64,000 nt of DNA from JAPUDQ01 sp964573015 (GCA_964573015.1 CAZNHZ010000002.1:62001-126000), one strand, 5' to 3'; positions 26,199 through 36,496 are shown, numbered from the stretch's first letter. Notes: generated by a model not told the origin, from the letters alone. Program-made: numbers and translations.

Positions 26199-28025
26199 AT
26201 GTGTGGGATTGTAGGGTATATTGGATCTAAAGAATCTCAACCGATATTATTATCGGGACTTAAGCAACTTGAATATCGTGGCTATGACAGTGCAGGTATT
26301 GTGACAGCTGATAAAAAAGGAAAAGCTACCCTGCTCCGTGCTAAAGGAAAAGTTGCTGAGCTTGAGACAAAAGTTCAGCAACATAAAAAAAGCGATACAG
26401 TTGGCATCGGTCACACCAGGTGGGCAACTCATGGGGCGCCGAGTAAACGAAACGCTCATCCACACAATGTTGGCGATATTTATTTAGTACATAACGGAAT
26501 TATTGAGAACTACCAAGAGCTCAAAACTATTCTTGAGTCTAAAGATTATATATTTAAGAGCGATACCGATACAGAAGTATTGACGGCACTAATAGACTCT
26601 TATTATCAACAGAATTTTGATCTTTTGTTTGCTGTTGGTGCAGCGCTTCATGATGTTGTAGGTGCCTATGGTATAGCAGTGATGTCTACAAAAGATTCGT
26701 CAGAAATAGTTGTAGCGCGAAAAGGAAGCCCTCTGATAGTCGGTATGGGTGATGGTGAGATATTTATTGCCAGTGACGCATCTGCACTTGTTGGTCGTAC
26801 GGACAGAGTTATCTACCTACATGATGGTGAAATGGCCATGTGTACACGCGAGGGTATACAGCTGTATGACATTGATTCACATAGTGTAGAAGCTACTATC
26901 GAAAAACTTGATCTTAATGTCGAATCGATTCAAAAGAAAGGCTTCGATCATTTTCTGCTAAAGGAAATTTATGAGCAGCCAGATAGTCTGAGATCAACAC
27001 TTAGCGGACGTGTCGATAGCGCTACGCATCGCGCAAAGCTTGGTGGACTCAATATGACTGACAGGGAGCTACGGTCGATAGAAAACATCATGATAATTGG
27101 ATGCGGTACGGCATACTATGCAGGTGTAATGGCGGGATATTTTATAGAACAATTTTCGAGTGACATCCAGGTAAATTCGTACGTAGCATCAGAGCTTCGC
27201 TACCGATCATTCCATGTGCCTAAAAGTTCTGTAGCACTCATTGTCTCTCAGTCTGGTGAAACGGCTGATACACTTGCATGTTTGGAAGAGCTGAAACGTC
27301 GTGGTGTGAAATGTCTTGGAGTGGTTAATGCTGTTGGCTCGACAATAGCACGCAGTGTTGATGGTGGGGTATATGTTCATGTAGGTGCGGAGATTTCGGT
27401 GGCCAGCACTAAAGCATTTACATCGCAAGTTGCGGCAATAATAATCTTTGGTCTAATGGTCGCACAGGCAAAAGGTGTTAGTACAAAAACACTTGACGAA
27501 TATATCAAGGAGCTTGAAATGCTCCCAGTCGAAATAGAGAAAGTTCTCGACAAGCTACCAAAAGAAATACAAAAGATTGCAAAAAGATATGCAAAATATG
27601 ATCATGCCCTATATGTCGGACGTGATACACAATTCCCTGCTGCGCTCGAAGGAGCTCTCAAGTTAAAAGAGATTAGCTATATTCACGCTGAAGGTTACGC
27701 GGCGGGTGAACTCAAACATGGGCCAATTGCGCTTATCGACGATCGGTTCTTTGAAGTATGCTTCTTGCAGGATAATTGGCTGTACGAAAAAACTCAAAGC
27801 AACATTATTGAGATGAATGCTCGTGGTGCACATGCGATTGTGATTACAGACAGTGATAAGCGAATAAATGCCGAGGAAGTTATTCGTGTTTCAACAAAAC
27901 TAAAGGTACTCACTCCACTGGTATTTAATATCATCTCTCAGCTATTTGCGTACTATGTTGCTGTCGCGCGTGGTAACGATGTTGATCAGCCGCGCAACTT
28001 AGCTAAGAGTGTAACGGTTGAATAG
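26199..28025 (+). CDS. glmS: Glutamine-fructose-6-phosphate aminotransferase (isomerizing)
   Basis: GlmS makes glucosamine-6-phosphate, the entry to UDP-GlcNAc and peptidoglycan. The 608-aa enzyme starts MCGIVGYIGS, with Cys2 as the glutaminase nucleophile, and has GHTRWATHG and LVHNGIIENYQE in the N-terminal domain. Two SIS sugar-isomerase domains follow (GCGTAYYAG, SQSGETADT, STKAFTSQ, AAGELKHGPIALID). The conserved C-terminal end KSVTVE is present. A TATAAT lies at 26157-26162 and GAAAGG precedes the start. No glmS ribozyme fold was evident upstream by eye. Confidence 0.97.
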   Translation: MCGIVGYIGSKESQPILLSGLKQLEYRGYDSAGIVTADKKGKATLLRAKGKVAELETKVQQHKKSDTVGIGHTRWATHGAPSKRNAHPHNVGDIYLVHNGIIENYQELKTILESKDYIFKSDTDTEVLTALIDSYYQQNFDLLFAVGAALHDVVGAYGIAVMSTKDSSEIVVARKGSPLIVGMGDGEIFIASDASALVGRTDRVIYLHDGEMAMCTREGIQLYDIDSHSVEATIEKLDLNVESIQKKGFDHFLLKEIYEQPDSLRSTLSGRVDSATHRAKLGGLNMTDRELRSIENIMIIGCGTAYYAGVMAGYFIEQFSSDIQVNSYVASELRYRSFHVPKSSVALIVSQSGETADTLACLEELKRRGVKCLGVVNAVGSTIARSVDGGVYVHVGAEISVASTKAFTSQVAAIIIFGLMVAQAKGVSTKTLDEYIKELEMLPVEIEKVLDKLPKEIQKIAKRYAKYDHALYVGRDTQFPAALEGALKLKEISYIHAEGYAAGELKHGPIALIDDRFFEVCFLQDNWLYEKTQSNIIEMNARGAHAIVITDSDKRINAEEVIRVSTKLKVLTPLVFNIISQLFAYYVAVARGNDVDQPRNLAKSVTVE

Positions 28026-28026
28026 T

Positions 28027-29142
28027 TTAGCTGTTGTCAGCAACAATCTTACGAATTTTCTGGATGAACAGTGTTTTGGCGAATCGTTTTGCGGTGCGTG
28101 AAAGTTTGCTTGGACTGTAGGTGCGAGACTCGAGTAGCTGAATTGCCTCGACGACATCGTCAACAGTCTGGCGCTCAAAAAGTACTCCAAGCTCTTCACT
28201 GGTGATAATGTCGGTCGTGCCGCCCCGAGCCAGTCCAACTACAGGTGCTCCTGCCGCCAAAGCTTCGACGGTCACTATACCGAAATCTTCCTCGGTTGGA
28301 AATATATATCCACGTGCCGTTGTGAGCAGTCGTTCGAGCTCACCGTCAGAAGCATCACCATAACGATCGGTACGGAATTCTATTGTTGGTCCTGCGATTG
28401 AAACAAGTTGTTTGTGCATCGGGCCATCACCAAATACGTATAGTTTCTTACTAAGTTTTGTCGCGGCTGCAACTGCTAGGTCATGACGTTTGTATGGCAA
28501 TTGTCTCCCGCTTGTTACGTAGTGTTCAGCTCGAGTTTGTTGTGGGGTGAATCGCTGGATATCTACAGGTGGATAAACTACAGTTGAGCTACGACCGTAG
28601 TATTTCTTGATCCTTTTTTGGGTTTCGGTTGAATTAGCGATATATACATCAACATTTTTGGCAGCGGCAATATCAAGGCGGCGTTGCTTTGGTACCATTA
28701 GTGGCATAAGAGATCGAACGATAGGGTTGAGTTTGCCAAACCCTGGGTTACGACGGTATTCGTCATAGTGGCTCCAGTAATATCTCGGTGGTGTGTGGCA
28801 GTAGGCGATCACGATTTGGTCAGGACGCGACTTGGTCACGTGGTGGCCAACCAAATAGGTGCTGGTCAAGATAACGTCATATGCCGAAAGGTCAAGTTTA
28901 CTTATGGCTTTTGTGGCAAGCGTCGGAAACAATTTATGATACTTACGTAACTGCTTTGGCAATCGATGGAGGTGTGAAGTGCGAACATCGAGCTCGCGAA
29001 ATGCAGGCATATTTTTGTCATTGTAAATTGCGGTATATATCGGCGCGTCGGGAAACGCTTCGTGCATAGCAAGCACCACATTTTCTGCACCACCCATTGT
29101 CGTCAAAAAGTCACAAACAATCGCCACTTTTGGTACTGACAC
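28027..29142 (-). CDS. Glycosyltransferase family 4 (mannosyltransferase-like)
   Basis: 371-aa GT-B enzyme. The N-terminal KVAIVCDFLTTMGGAENVVLAMHEAFPDAP is the GT4 'GGAE' opening; AYCHTPPRYYWSHYDEYRR follows. The donor domain has YVTSGRQLPYKRHDLAVAAA, FGDGPMHKQL and EDFGIVTVEALAAGAPVVGLARGG. It overlaps the start of the polyprenyl sugar transferase stop by one base. It is convergent with glmS, 1 bp apart. It probably acts soon after the first sugar is loaded on the lipid. Confidence 0.9.
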   Translation of the reverse strand: MSVPKVAIVCDFLTTMGGAENVVLAMHEAFPDAPIYTAIYNDKNMPAFRELDVRTSHLHRLPKQLRKYHKLFPTLATKAISKLDLSAYDVILTSTYLVGHHVTKSRPDQIVIAYCHTPPRYYWSHYDEYRRNPGFGKLNPIVRSLMPLMVPKQRRLDIAAAKNVDVYIANSTETQKRIKKYYGRSSTVVYPPVDIQRFTPQQTRAEHYVTSGRQLPYKRHDLAVAAATKLSKKLYVFGDGPMHKQLVSIAGPTIEFRTDRYGDASDGELERLLTTARGYIFPTEEDFGIVTVEALAAGAPVVGLARGGTTDIITSEELGVLFERQTVDDVVEAIQLLESRTYSPSKLSRTAKRFAKTLFIQKIRKIVADNS

Positions 29143-30569
29143 TACTTTGCTCCTTTGCCAAACAATACAACGCCAATGGTTTTGATCAAGATTTTAATAT
29201 CCAACCAAAAGCTCCAGTTTTGTGCATAATACAGCTCCAGTTCAACACGCTCATTAAAGCTGAGATCACTACGACCGGATACTTGCCATAGACCTGTGAT
29301 GCCGGGACGGACACTAAAGAGCAGCGGTGCGCGATTTTTGTAATACGGTTTCTCTTCTTTGATAATCGGTCGTGGTCCAACAAGGCTCATTTGTCCAAGT
29401 ATGACGTTAAATAATTGTGGCAATTCATCGATAGAAGTTTTGCGGAGGATATTACCAAACCACGTGATGCGCGGGTCGTGTTCGACTTTGCGATATTTGA
29501 TGTATTCTGCCACCAGATCATCTCGGCCCATATCGGCAAAGATTTTTTCGGCGTTTTCACCGCAATATTTCCACACCATGGAGCGAAACTTATAGGTATA
29601 AATAGTCTTGCCGTGTAGTCCGAGCCGTTTGCTTTTGAAAAATATCGGGCCGGTATTAAATATAATTTGCAGCAACGTTACGATGGCCATAAACGGCACC
29701 CACACCGGAGCGCTGATGGTGATGAGTGCTAGGTCAAAAATTCGTTTAGCAACTTCGCCCCAGCCGACTAGCGGCGTTTGGTAAACACTTATCATCGGGT
29801 AGCCCAGGAAGACATCGGTGATGTTTTTGCCCGAATAGAATTCCGCTTCACCCGGTATGAAACTATACTGCAAATGACGTTCTTGGGCGGCGTTCATAAT
29901 CTGTTGGTTTTTGGCCGGATCGTCGTACAGACTGGTTTGAATTATCGTTGTGATACGCATATCTTTTAATTTATCGAGAGCGGCATTGACGCTTGTGAAT
30001 ACTCGTGCCGATGTGTGTGGTGGTGCTTTGCCGGCGATTGCGACAACCCGGTAGCCCGATCGATGAGTGATGGCTAGGTTTTTGGCGATATCGGCGGTAG
30101 CTTCGTTGTTGCCGATGATTAATACCCGTTGTGTGCCAATACCATATATATATAATGTATCGCGAATTGTTCGTAGGATTTCACGGAACAGTACAAGCAG
30201 CAAAAATACCAGTATCGCGGCGTATCCGGCGACCAGTCGCGCAGGGAAAACCGGCTCGTTGATGACAAACGCGTAGCCAATCACTATCAAAATGCCGATA
30301 AATGACGCCATGACGAGCTTACCGTATTCGGTGAGACGCCGCTGGTAGACCCGCGGTGAGTACAATCCCAGCGCCCAAAATGTTACCAGCCAAAACGGCA
30401 ACAGCAGCAAAAATGTCCCAAAAAAATCCAAAGCGGTAATTTGATTGACAAGCGGACGTGTATCGAGTTGCACCCTGAGAATATATGCGATCGTAAAGGC
30501 CAGCAATACTGAGATGCTATCTGCCAGTAGCAGAGAAAATGTGTAAAATCTGACAGTTTTGACAGGCAT
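29142..30569 (-). CDS. Polyprenyl glycosylphosphotransferase (WbaP/WcaJ-like initiating enzyme)
   Basis: This enzyme loads the first sugar phosphate onto undecaprenyl phosphate. The 475-aa protein (start MPVKTVRFYTF at 30569) has about four N-terminal membrane segments, a CoA-binding-like Rossmann region (VLIIGNNEATADIAKNL), a membrane re-entry segment and the C-terminal sugar-transferase domain: KRIFDLALITISAPVWVP, FFKSKRLGLHGKTIYTYKFRSM, SIDELPQLFNVILGQMSLVGPRPI, GITGLWQVSGRSDLSFNERV. These are hallmark PF02397 motifs. It is divergent from the ligase-like gene, 31 bp apart. Confidence 0.93.
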   Translation of the reverse strand: MPVKTVRFYTFSLLLADSISVLLAFTIAYILRVQLDTRPLVNQITALDFFGTFLLLLPFWLVTFWALGLYSPRVYQRRLTEYGKLVMASFIGILIVIGYAFVINEPVFPARLVAGYAAILVFLLLVLFREILRTIRDTLYIYGIGTQRVLIIGNNEATADIAKNLAITHRSGYRVVAIAGKAPPHTSARVFTSVNAALDKLKDMRITTIIQTSLYDDPAKNQQIMNAAQERHLQYSFIPGEAEFYSGKNITDVFLGYPMISVYQTPLVGWGEVAKRIFDLALITISAPVWVPFMAIVTLLQIIFNTGPIFFKSKRLGLHGKTIYTYKFRSMVWKYCGENAEKIFADMGRDDLVAEYIKYRKVEHDPRITWFGNILRKTSIDELPQLFNVILGQMSLVGPRPIIKEEKPYYKNRAPLLFSVRPGITGLWQVSGRSDLSFNERVELELYYAQNWSFWLDIKILIKTIGVVLFGKGAK

Positions 30570-30600
30570 AATACTATTAAATATTGTACCATTAGAGGTG

Positions 30601-31905
30601 ATGATCACACAGGGCTATGACAGGATATTGAAATACAGCCTAGGGGTGCTGTTGGGAATTATCATGATCTTGCCGCTGCATCCATTTGTCTCGACATGGG
30701 GCGGCGTGATTGTCGGGCCGTTACTGGTATGGAAGTCGTGGAAAGAATTAGTGTTGCTGGCTGTATTTGCAGTATTGGTAGTGTGGGGCGCACGTCAAGG
30801 CAAGCTTCGCTCTTTGTTTAAGGATAGAGTTATCCAATTGGTGACGGTATATACGTTATTTGCTCTCATGATTACGTTTGCAATGGGGTATATACAGTCG
30901 ACATCTGTTGCCGGGATAGGTATGGGGCTGAGGTATTTGCTGATATTTGCCATGATGTATGGCATTGCTCAGTATCTTGTAGTAAGTGATCGTATGCGTG
31001 AGCGCTTGTTCAAGGTGATTGCCGTATGGGGAATTGTCTTGGCGCTGCTTGGTATCATCCAGGTGTTTATGCTGCCGGGAGATTTTTTGGCGCACTTTGG
31101 CTATGTCAAAGATGTTACGATTGCACCGACGACGACTATTGATAGTAACGATGCGGCCAAGCGTGCATTTGCCACATTGCGCGGTCCAAACGACTATGGA
31201 GCATATATGATATTGCCGCTAATTATAGCGCTAAGCGGTATGCTTTCACGTAATTTGGGGGTGGTAGTGGCGTTACTAAGCTCCTTTGCTATCGTACTGT
31301 CCGGATCAAGAAGCGCCTGGCTCGGAGCAGCGGTGGCGCTGACTACATATATTGTCATGACACGAGGCATCAATATTGTGCGACATCGTTATTTCAAGCC
31401 TGCACTTGTCGCGGCGGTGATTGTCATGACAGGATTTGCATATGCCTCCGTCAATTTTGCACCGCTCCGTCTCGCCGTGTTTCACTCTAGCCCCGGTGAT
31501 TCGCATTTGTTTGAGGGCTCAAACGACGCACATATTCAGTCAACAACCAATGGCATACGTCGCGTTATGGCAAATCCTCTTGGCTGCGGTCTCGGCTGTG
31601 CCGGTCCGGCATCATATTATGGCAACGAGCCCAGGATTAGTGAAAACTACTACGTACAAATAGCCGAAGAAGTCGGCGTTGTAGGGCTATCTATATGGCT
31701 GGCGATTTTTGTCGTTATTATGCGACGATTGTGGCGAGTCCGTCATGAATATGCCGCGCAGATACTCTTCGCAAGCGGTGCTGGCTTTGCCATTATCGGT
31801 TTCCTACTCCATGTCTGGGCAGACGACCCACTTAGTCTAACTTGGTGGGGGTTGGCCGGGTTGGTGAGTGGAACACACGCATATCAGTCTCGACGTTCAA
31901 AGTAA
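30601..31905 (+). CDS. O-antigen ligase / Wzy-like polytopic membrane protein
   Basis: A 434-aa membrane protein with about 10-12 hydrophobic segments. A long external loop near residues 295-345 holds the RRVMANPLGCGLGCAGPASYYG and ENYYVQIAEEVGVVGLSIW segments typical of the Wzy_C/O-antigen ligase family. The start at 30601 has AGAGGTG directly before it. In a cell without an outer membrane it would join a lipid-linked glycan to a wall polymer or surface protein, or polymerise repeat units. It overlaps the convergent small gene by 22 bp at the ends. Confidence 0.85.
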   Translation: MITQGYDRILKYSLGVLLGIIMILPLHPFVSTWGGVIVGPLLVWKSWKELVLLAVFAVLVVWGARQGKLRSLFKDRVIQLVTVYTLFALMITFAMGYIQSTSVAGIGMGLRYLLIFAMMYGIAQYLVVSDRMRERLFKVIAVWGIVLALLGIIQVFMLPGDFLAHFGYVKDVTIAPTTTIDSNDAAKRAFATLRGPNDYGAYMILPLIIALSGMLSRNLGVVVALLSSFAIVLSGSRSAWLGAAVALTTYIVMTRGINIVRHRYFKPALVAAVIVMTGFAYASVNFAPLRLAVFHSSPGDSHLFEGSNDAHIQSTTNGIRRVMANPLGCGLGCAGPASYYGNEPRISENYYVQIAEEVGVVGLSIWLAIFVVIMRRLWRVRHEYAAQILFASGAGFAIIGFLLHVWADDPLSLTWWGLAGLVSGTHAYQSRRSK

Positions 31906-32435
31906 AATTTATCAGCGTACATAGAGCATGAAAAATAATATCCCGGCTTACCTGGATCGGTGTACTCTCTGTCGGCCAGCACACAGTAAGCGTCAGAATT
32001 GTTTGCTGGATTTATATTTGTGACAGACATCACGATGCTCTTATTGGCATTTGAAGCAATATGCTGTGTGTCTAGAACTTTTGTATAATCGTTTATCAAG
32101 ACGATATTTAAATAGTCCTTGTACTTTGTATCGCTGTTCACGGCAGAGCCATTTGTCAGAGTCATATAACATGATATCCTGTCATTTCGCGAGACGGTAC
32201 TTCCTACACCCCGGCAATATTCATCATATGTCCATCCTTTATCGATAGCATTAAACTTGAATCGTAATGATAAGACACTATTTTTTAATTCAACGATCCG
32301 GGGTTTTGCAGATAAGCTATTTATTGCGATTTTATATATTAATATACTACCCACTAAAATTCCTATAATGATAATAATTTTGGTTATAGTTTTGGATATG
32401 CTCTTAATTTTGGCAGGTTTTTTTATCATGCTCAT
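31884..32435 (-). CDS. Small membrane-anchored protein, unknown function
   Basis: 183 aa; not recognised. A basic start (MSMIKKPAKIKSISK) and one membrane segment (TKIIIIIGILVGSILIYKI) are followed by an exported domain with four or more cysteines (EYCRG, RISCYM, AYCVL, FSCSM) suited to disulfide bonds. It overlaps the end of the ligase-like gene by 22 bp. The adjacent damaged gene at 36158-36496 encodes a similar small anchored protein (GW motif after the anchor), which may be related. Confidence 0.65.
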   Translation of the reverse strand: MSMIKKPAKIKSISKTITKIIIIIGILVGSILIYKIAINSLSAKPRIVELKNSVLSLRFKFNAIDKGWTYDEYCRGVGSTVSRNDRISCYMTLTNGSAVNSDTKYKDYLNIVLINDYTKVLDTQHIASNANKSIVMSVTNINPANNSDAYCVLADREYTDPGKPGYYFSCSMYADKFYFERRD

Positions 32436-32527
32436 AGCATAAACTGTTTGGGTAGAGAATTACAATAAACTCTCGCTTTATTTTTATTGCGGGTGTACAA
32501 TCTGAGAAATAACCTGGGAGAGGTGAT

Positions 32528-35500
32528 ATGAGGCGAGTAAAGAGACGGCAGATCTTATTGACACTCGTTTTTGCGGCCTCGATCACGGCTGTGACTAATT
32601 TGTCGGCTGTGGATACTTCAGTATGGGTTAATTCCGGGCAACCATACAAAGAATTAGTCGGACAGTCTGTGGCCGGTAGTTCAAGCGATAAATATTGTCA
32701 GTATCGTAACGAATATGAACTTCAATACCATACCCTGTATGGGCAAAGACTATCATTTTATGAACTAGTTCCAGTATGGGGGTGTTGGTACAATACCGGT
32801 TTTGGTGTAATAGGATCGGGCTCCACGGGGTACTTGTACATCCAAGCTAGCGGAGATCCGGGAATTGTACGGTATAGAGGTGAATTATCTTTGCTTAACC
32901 ACCCGCTAAATGATAGTAATGGAATAGCCTCAGCCACAAAATCGATAAAAAACGGTATAAGTTTCACCGATCTTTATATTATAGATGATTTGCAATCCCG
33001 ACTTCATATCAACAAGACAGGAGCTTATGACCAATACAGCCTATTGGGCGGAACAACCTGGAGCCTGAACGCATCGGAGAACAATGTTAGAAGCGTGGGT
33101 CATGTGGGGTCGTCAAAAAATGGCAAATGGATTATCGCGGAAGCTGGAGGTGTTTTTGTAAGAGTCAATGTAGTGACCAAGGAGGTGTTATCATTTGAGA
33201 AGTCTATGTTTGGTTACGGGTACGGCCTAGACCCATATTATGAGCTAACCGTGTCAGATGATGGCAGATATGCAATTATCTCGGGCGGAAATATCTATTC
33301 ACGGATATCTAACATCTATGATCTTGCCAGCTGTCAGGCGGTAGTTGGGCAGCCCTTTACGGTTGCATCCGGATGTGGCAAGAGGAATTTTAAGACAGAT
33401 GTTTTTCCGACTATGGAAGCAGACAGAAGCCCGTTTCGTTATATTTTTAATGATGATGCAACCAACATTTCGGTGGATGTGCCCAGCGCATCCGGCGTCG
33501 GCAGTGATCGATATATCGTAACAGCGCCCGGTGTCGAGCCTCACTACTTGGACTATCTGGCGCTTGGTGATTCATACACGTCGGGTGAGGGTGAATATGA
33601 TGGAAACAAATATTATGTACCAGGCACAGATGGTAATGGGGCTAATCTCGCAATTTGGCGAACGGGCTTAGATAATTTTCCGTATCAACGTGAAAAATGC
33701 CATCTTAGTACGAGATCGTATCCATATTTGCTAGCCCGGAGTGCTGGCGTGTCGAACGACCAGTTTCATAGTGTAGCGTGTTCGGGGTCAACGATGAATG
33801 ATGTCATCAATACTTCGTCCGAGTATTTTGGTAGATATGAACAATTAAAAAATGACACATATAGTGATAAAAAAGTTGATATAAAATTAAGTGCAGTTCA
33901 GAAATTTATTCCAGGTCGCGCAGCGCAAATTGAATTCGTCAAGAAATACAAGCCCAAAGTAGTGACGATCGGTATCGGTGGCAATGACATTGGATTTTCG
34001 AATAAAATCACCGATTGTTCGGTGCCGGTCAAAACATGTGATTGGACAAATGAACTTCGATTTCATGCTGGTAAAGAAGCTCAAATCAATCTTTATTTTG
34101 GCCTTGACGAAATGTACAAGAAGCTGAAAAACGCATCACCGTCGACAAGATTTATCGCTGTGGGTTATCCGAATATTATTTCTGATCAAGATGATATTTG
34201 TGCGCCGAATGTTTGGCTGAATACATACGAGCGTCAATTCGCACGTGAGTATGTGCGCTATATAAATCAAGTAGTCAAGGCAGCTGCCACTAACAATCAT
34301 ATTCAATATATTGACATCGAAGAGAGTTTGGCCGGCGATAGGTTATGCGATGCATCGTATGACGGCAAAGCAGTTCAAGGGTTGGTATATGGTAAAGATA
34401 TGTCCATTCCGATTATCATTCCTGCACCTTTTGGTACGATTAGTACCTATATCGGAGTAGACTCAGAATCATATCATCCGACACATATAGGCCACCAGAT
34501 GATTGCTAACTCGATCCAGTCTCAAATGGGTAGTGACAATATAATGACTTATAATACCTGCCCCGCTCAAGCGCCTTTGGTCTGCTACCCCGTAACCACA
34601 ATCAGTCCACCTTTGCCTGCGTATTTCACATCCTACAATACGCCGAATATTGAAGCGTCCGACCAAGTCACAGCCATAGAGAGTGCGTACATGATCGATA
34701 ATAAAGCTGCAGTACAACAGGGCCAGAATATCACTGTCACTCAGCCTAGGCTTAAGAATGGTGAAATGACTAAGTTGGCGCCGAACCAAACGGCTCCTAT
34801 AACTATGCGTTCCGACCCGCAACAAGTCGGTACTATACAAACTGACGCAGAAAGTGTTCCTAGCGGCAGTGTCACCATACCCGAGAATACCGAGCCCGGT
34901 TATCACACATTAATCATCGAAATGAAAAATTCTCTATATCAAAATGTAGCTTTGTATCAGCCGATATTCGTTTATGACACTATCGAAGATTTTGACGGCG
35001 ACGGCACTCCGAATGACAAAGAGGTTTGCGGGTTGGTTGAGCCGGCTGGGCAAGATCGAGATCGTGATGGGGTGGACGATGCATGTGATGGTATTATCAG
35101 TGAACCACCAGACACGACGCCGCCAACCGTCACGGCAAAACTGGTTTCACAGCCAAACGAAAATGGATGGTATGACAAACATGTCACCATACAGTGGGAT
35201 GTGACGGATGACAAAGATACCGATATTGCTCCGCCAGCCGATATCGTGGCAGATAAAGAAAGCGAACATACCTACACGTCGGCGGAAGTTTGTGACGCTG
35301 CGGGCAACTGCGCGAGTGGCTCTATCACTCTCAAAGTCGACACGACACCCCCCATAATTACAGCGCCCACATTTAGCACTAATCCGAAATCCGTAACAGA
35401 ACACTCTACGATGAGTGCGGGAGTCACGGAAATAACAAGTGGTCTTGCTGAGGCTGAATATTTCATTGCGGATGATCCTGGTTTGGGCAATGGCGCAACG

Positions 35501-36136
35501 ATGACAATCAATGATTTGACCACATTGACCGAATTTGGCACTGACTTTGTTACTGGGGTTTACAAAATCTCTGTTCGTGCCCGGGATAAAGCCGGAAACT
35601 GGAGCGCGCCGTCTAGTGATTATCTCGCGGTTTACGATGTATCTAGCGGGGTGCGGTTTCGCGGCGCGCGTACGCTGAATTTGACCAATGGTGACAATAA
35701 ATTGCCGTGGGTCACAAACCCGTCTATTAAACCAGGCAAGTTTGCATTTAGCGTACGTTACGGTAACGATGGTACGGTTACGAGACAGAGTGATTTCCAG
35801 TTTGCATACAAAACAGGCGAAAATTGTCATAAACCGGCTATAACCAAAGACTGTCATTCCGTAGAGCTGAACGCATCACGTATATCATGGCTCACGACCG
35901 GCGGCAGTAATCAATCGTACGGTGTATTCCATGGAGAAGGTGTTTTACGATTAGACAACCAGACACAAAATATATCATTTACGGTGCATGGCGTAGATGG
36001 TGAACGGCTGAGCCCAGTTGACAACGATGAATTTAGTCTCACTATATATCCGCCGGATGCTATGTTATCCTCCGAACCTCTATATTTTATCGCACCGTCA
36101 GATCTGAAGCGTGGGGATATAAAAATTAGGTTTTGA
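32528..36136 (+). CDS. Large secreted SGNH/GDSL hydrolase with calcium-binding and Ig-like C-terminal modules
   Basis: 1202 aa. A signal peptide covers about residues 1-27. Residues 30-335 form an uncharacterised beta-rich, propeller-like region. The SGNH hydrolase domain has block I YLALGDSYTSGEGE near 344, block III GIGGNDIGF near 483, and a SYHPTHIGHQM block V with the catalytic His near 650. Beyond 810, acidic calcium-binding repeats (DFDGDGTPNDKE, DRDRDGVDDACD) lead to tandem Ig-like modules (DTTPPTVTAKL..., DTTPPIITAPT...) and a beta-rich end. It probably deacylates or deacetylates a glycan or lipid at the cell surface. GTG-like ambiguity does not affect the chosen ATG, which has GAGAGGTG before it. 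Confidence 0.88.
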   Translation: MRRVKRRQILLTLVFAASITAVTNLSAVDTSVWVNSGQPYKELVGQSVAGSSSDKYCQYRNEYELQYHTLYGQRLSFYELVPVWGCWYNTGFGVIGSGSTGYLYIQASGDPGIVRYRGELSLLNHPLNDSNGIASATKSIKNGISFTDLYIIDDLQSRLHINKTGAYDQYSLLGGTTWSLNASENNVRSVGHVGSSKNGKWIIAEAGGVFVRVNVVTKEVLSFEKSMFGYGYGLDPYYELTVSDDGRYAIISGGNIYSRISNIYDLASCQAVVGQPFTVASGCGKRNFKTDVFPTMEADRSPFRYIFNDDATNISVDVPSASGVGSDRYIVTAPGVEPHYLDYLALGDSYTSGEGEYDGNKYYVPGTDGNGANLAIWRTGLDNFPYQREKCHLSTRSYPYLLARSAGVSNDQFHSVACSGSTMNDVINTSSEYFGRYEQLKNDTYSDKKVDIKLSAVQKFIPGRAAQIEFVKKYKPKVVTIGIGGNDIGFSNKITDCSVPVKTCDWTNELRFHAGKEAQINLYFGLDEMYKKLKNASPSTRFIAVGYPNIISDQDDICAPNVWLNTYERQFAREYVRYINQVVKAAATNNHIQYIDIEESLAGDRLCDASYDGKAVQGLVYGKDMSIPIIIPAPFGTISTYIGVDSESYHPTHIGHQMIANSIQSQMGSDNIMTYNTCPAQAPLVCYPVTTISPPLPAYFTSYNTPNIEASDQVTAIESAYMIDNKAAVQQGQNITVTQPRLKNGEMTKLAPNQTAPITMRSDPQQVGTIQTDAESVPSGSVTIPENTEPGYHTLIIEMKNSLYQNVALYQPIFVYDTIEDFDGDGTPNDKEVCGLVEPAGQDRDRDGVDDACDGIISEPPDTTPPTVTAKLVSQPNENGWYDKHVTIQWDVTDDKDTDIAPPADIVADKESEHTYTSAEVCDAAGNCASGSITLKVDTTPPIITAPTFSTNPKSVTEHSTMSAGVTEITSGLAEAEYFIADDPGLGNGATMTINDLTTLTEFGTDFVTGVYKISVRARDKAGNWSAPSSDYLAVYDVSSGVRFRGARTLNLTNGDNKLPWVTNPSIKPGKFAFSVRYGNDGTVTRQSDFQFAYKTGENCHKPAITKDCHSVELNASRISWLTTGGSNQSYGVFHGEGVLRLDNQTQNISFTVHGVDGERLSPVDNDEFSLTIYPPDAMLSSEPLYFIAPSDLKRGDIKIRF

Positions 36137-36157
36137 TAGGATATAATATCCACAACT

Positions 36158-36496
36158 ATGAAAAAGAAAAACGAAATTAAATAAATTTATAACAGCTATT
36201 ATTTCACTGGTATTTTTAGGATTGATTATCATCGTGACTTTTACGTGCTACGTTTCACTTATATCTGATGAATTAAAGAAAGTTACTCAAATGAAACAGC
36301 AAATGCAACAAATTTATAATGACCTGTCTAGAGCTGCGTCGGGATGGGATTATATGGAGAGGTCTACGGTAACGGCAAAGAAATTGAATATCAAGCTCTT
36401 GATTGCCAAGTTTCAATACAAAAAAAGATGTCGTTAACTGACGCGCGAGCTCATCATGATCAGTATAAAGATACGATAAAAAATAACGGGCTATAA
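36158..36496 (+). pseudogene. Damaged small membrane protein gene (two frame changes)
   Basis: ATG at 36158 starts MKKKNEIK and meets TAA at 36182. A +1 frame then reads on as a basic/membrane N-terminus (LNKFITAIISLVFLGLIIIV) and coiled stretch to about 36340. The original frame resumes as GLYGEVYGNGKEIEYQALDC and continues to a TAA at 36494. Read together they form one coherent small exported protein of about 110 aa. One extra and one missing base would do this. Either decay or assembly error fits. No function known. Confidence 0.5.

Noticed and set aside
35147..35857. A 236-aa minus-strand frame inside the SGNH protein gene
   Set aside because: It is a shadow of the hydrolase's Ig-like region with a Cys/Arg-rich unnatural composition.
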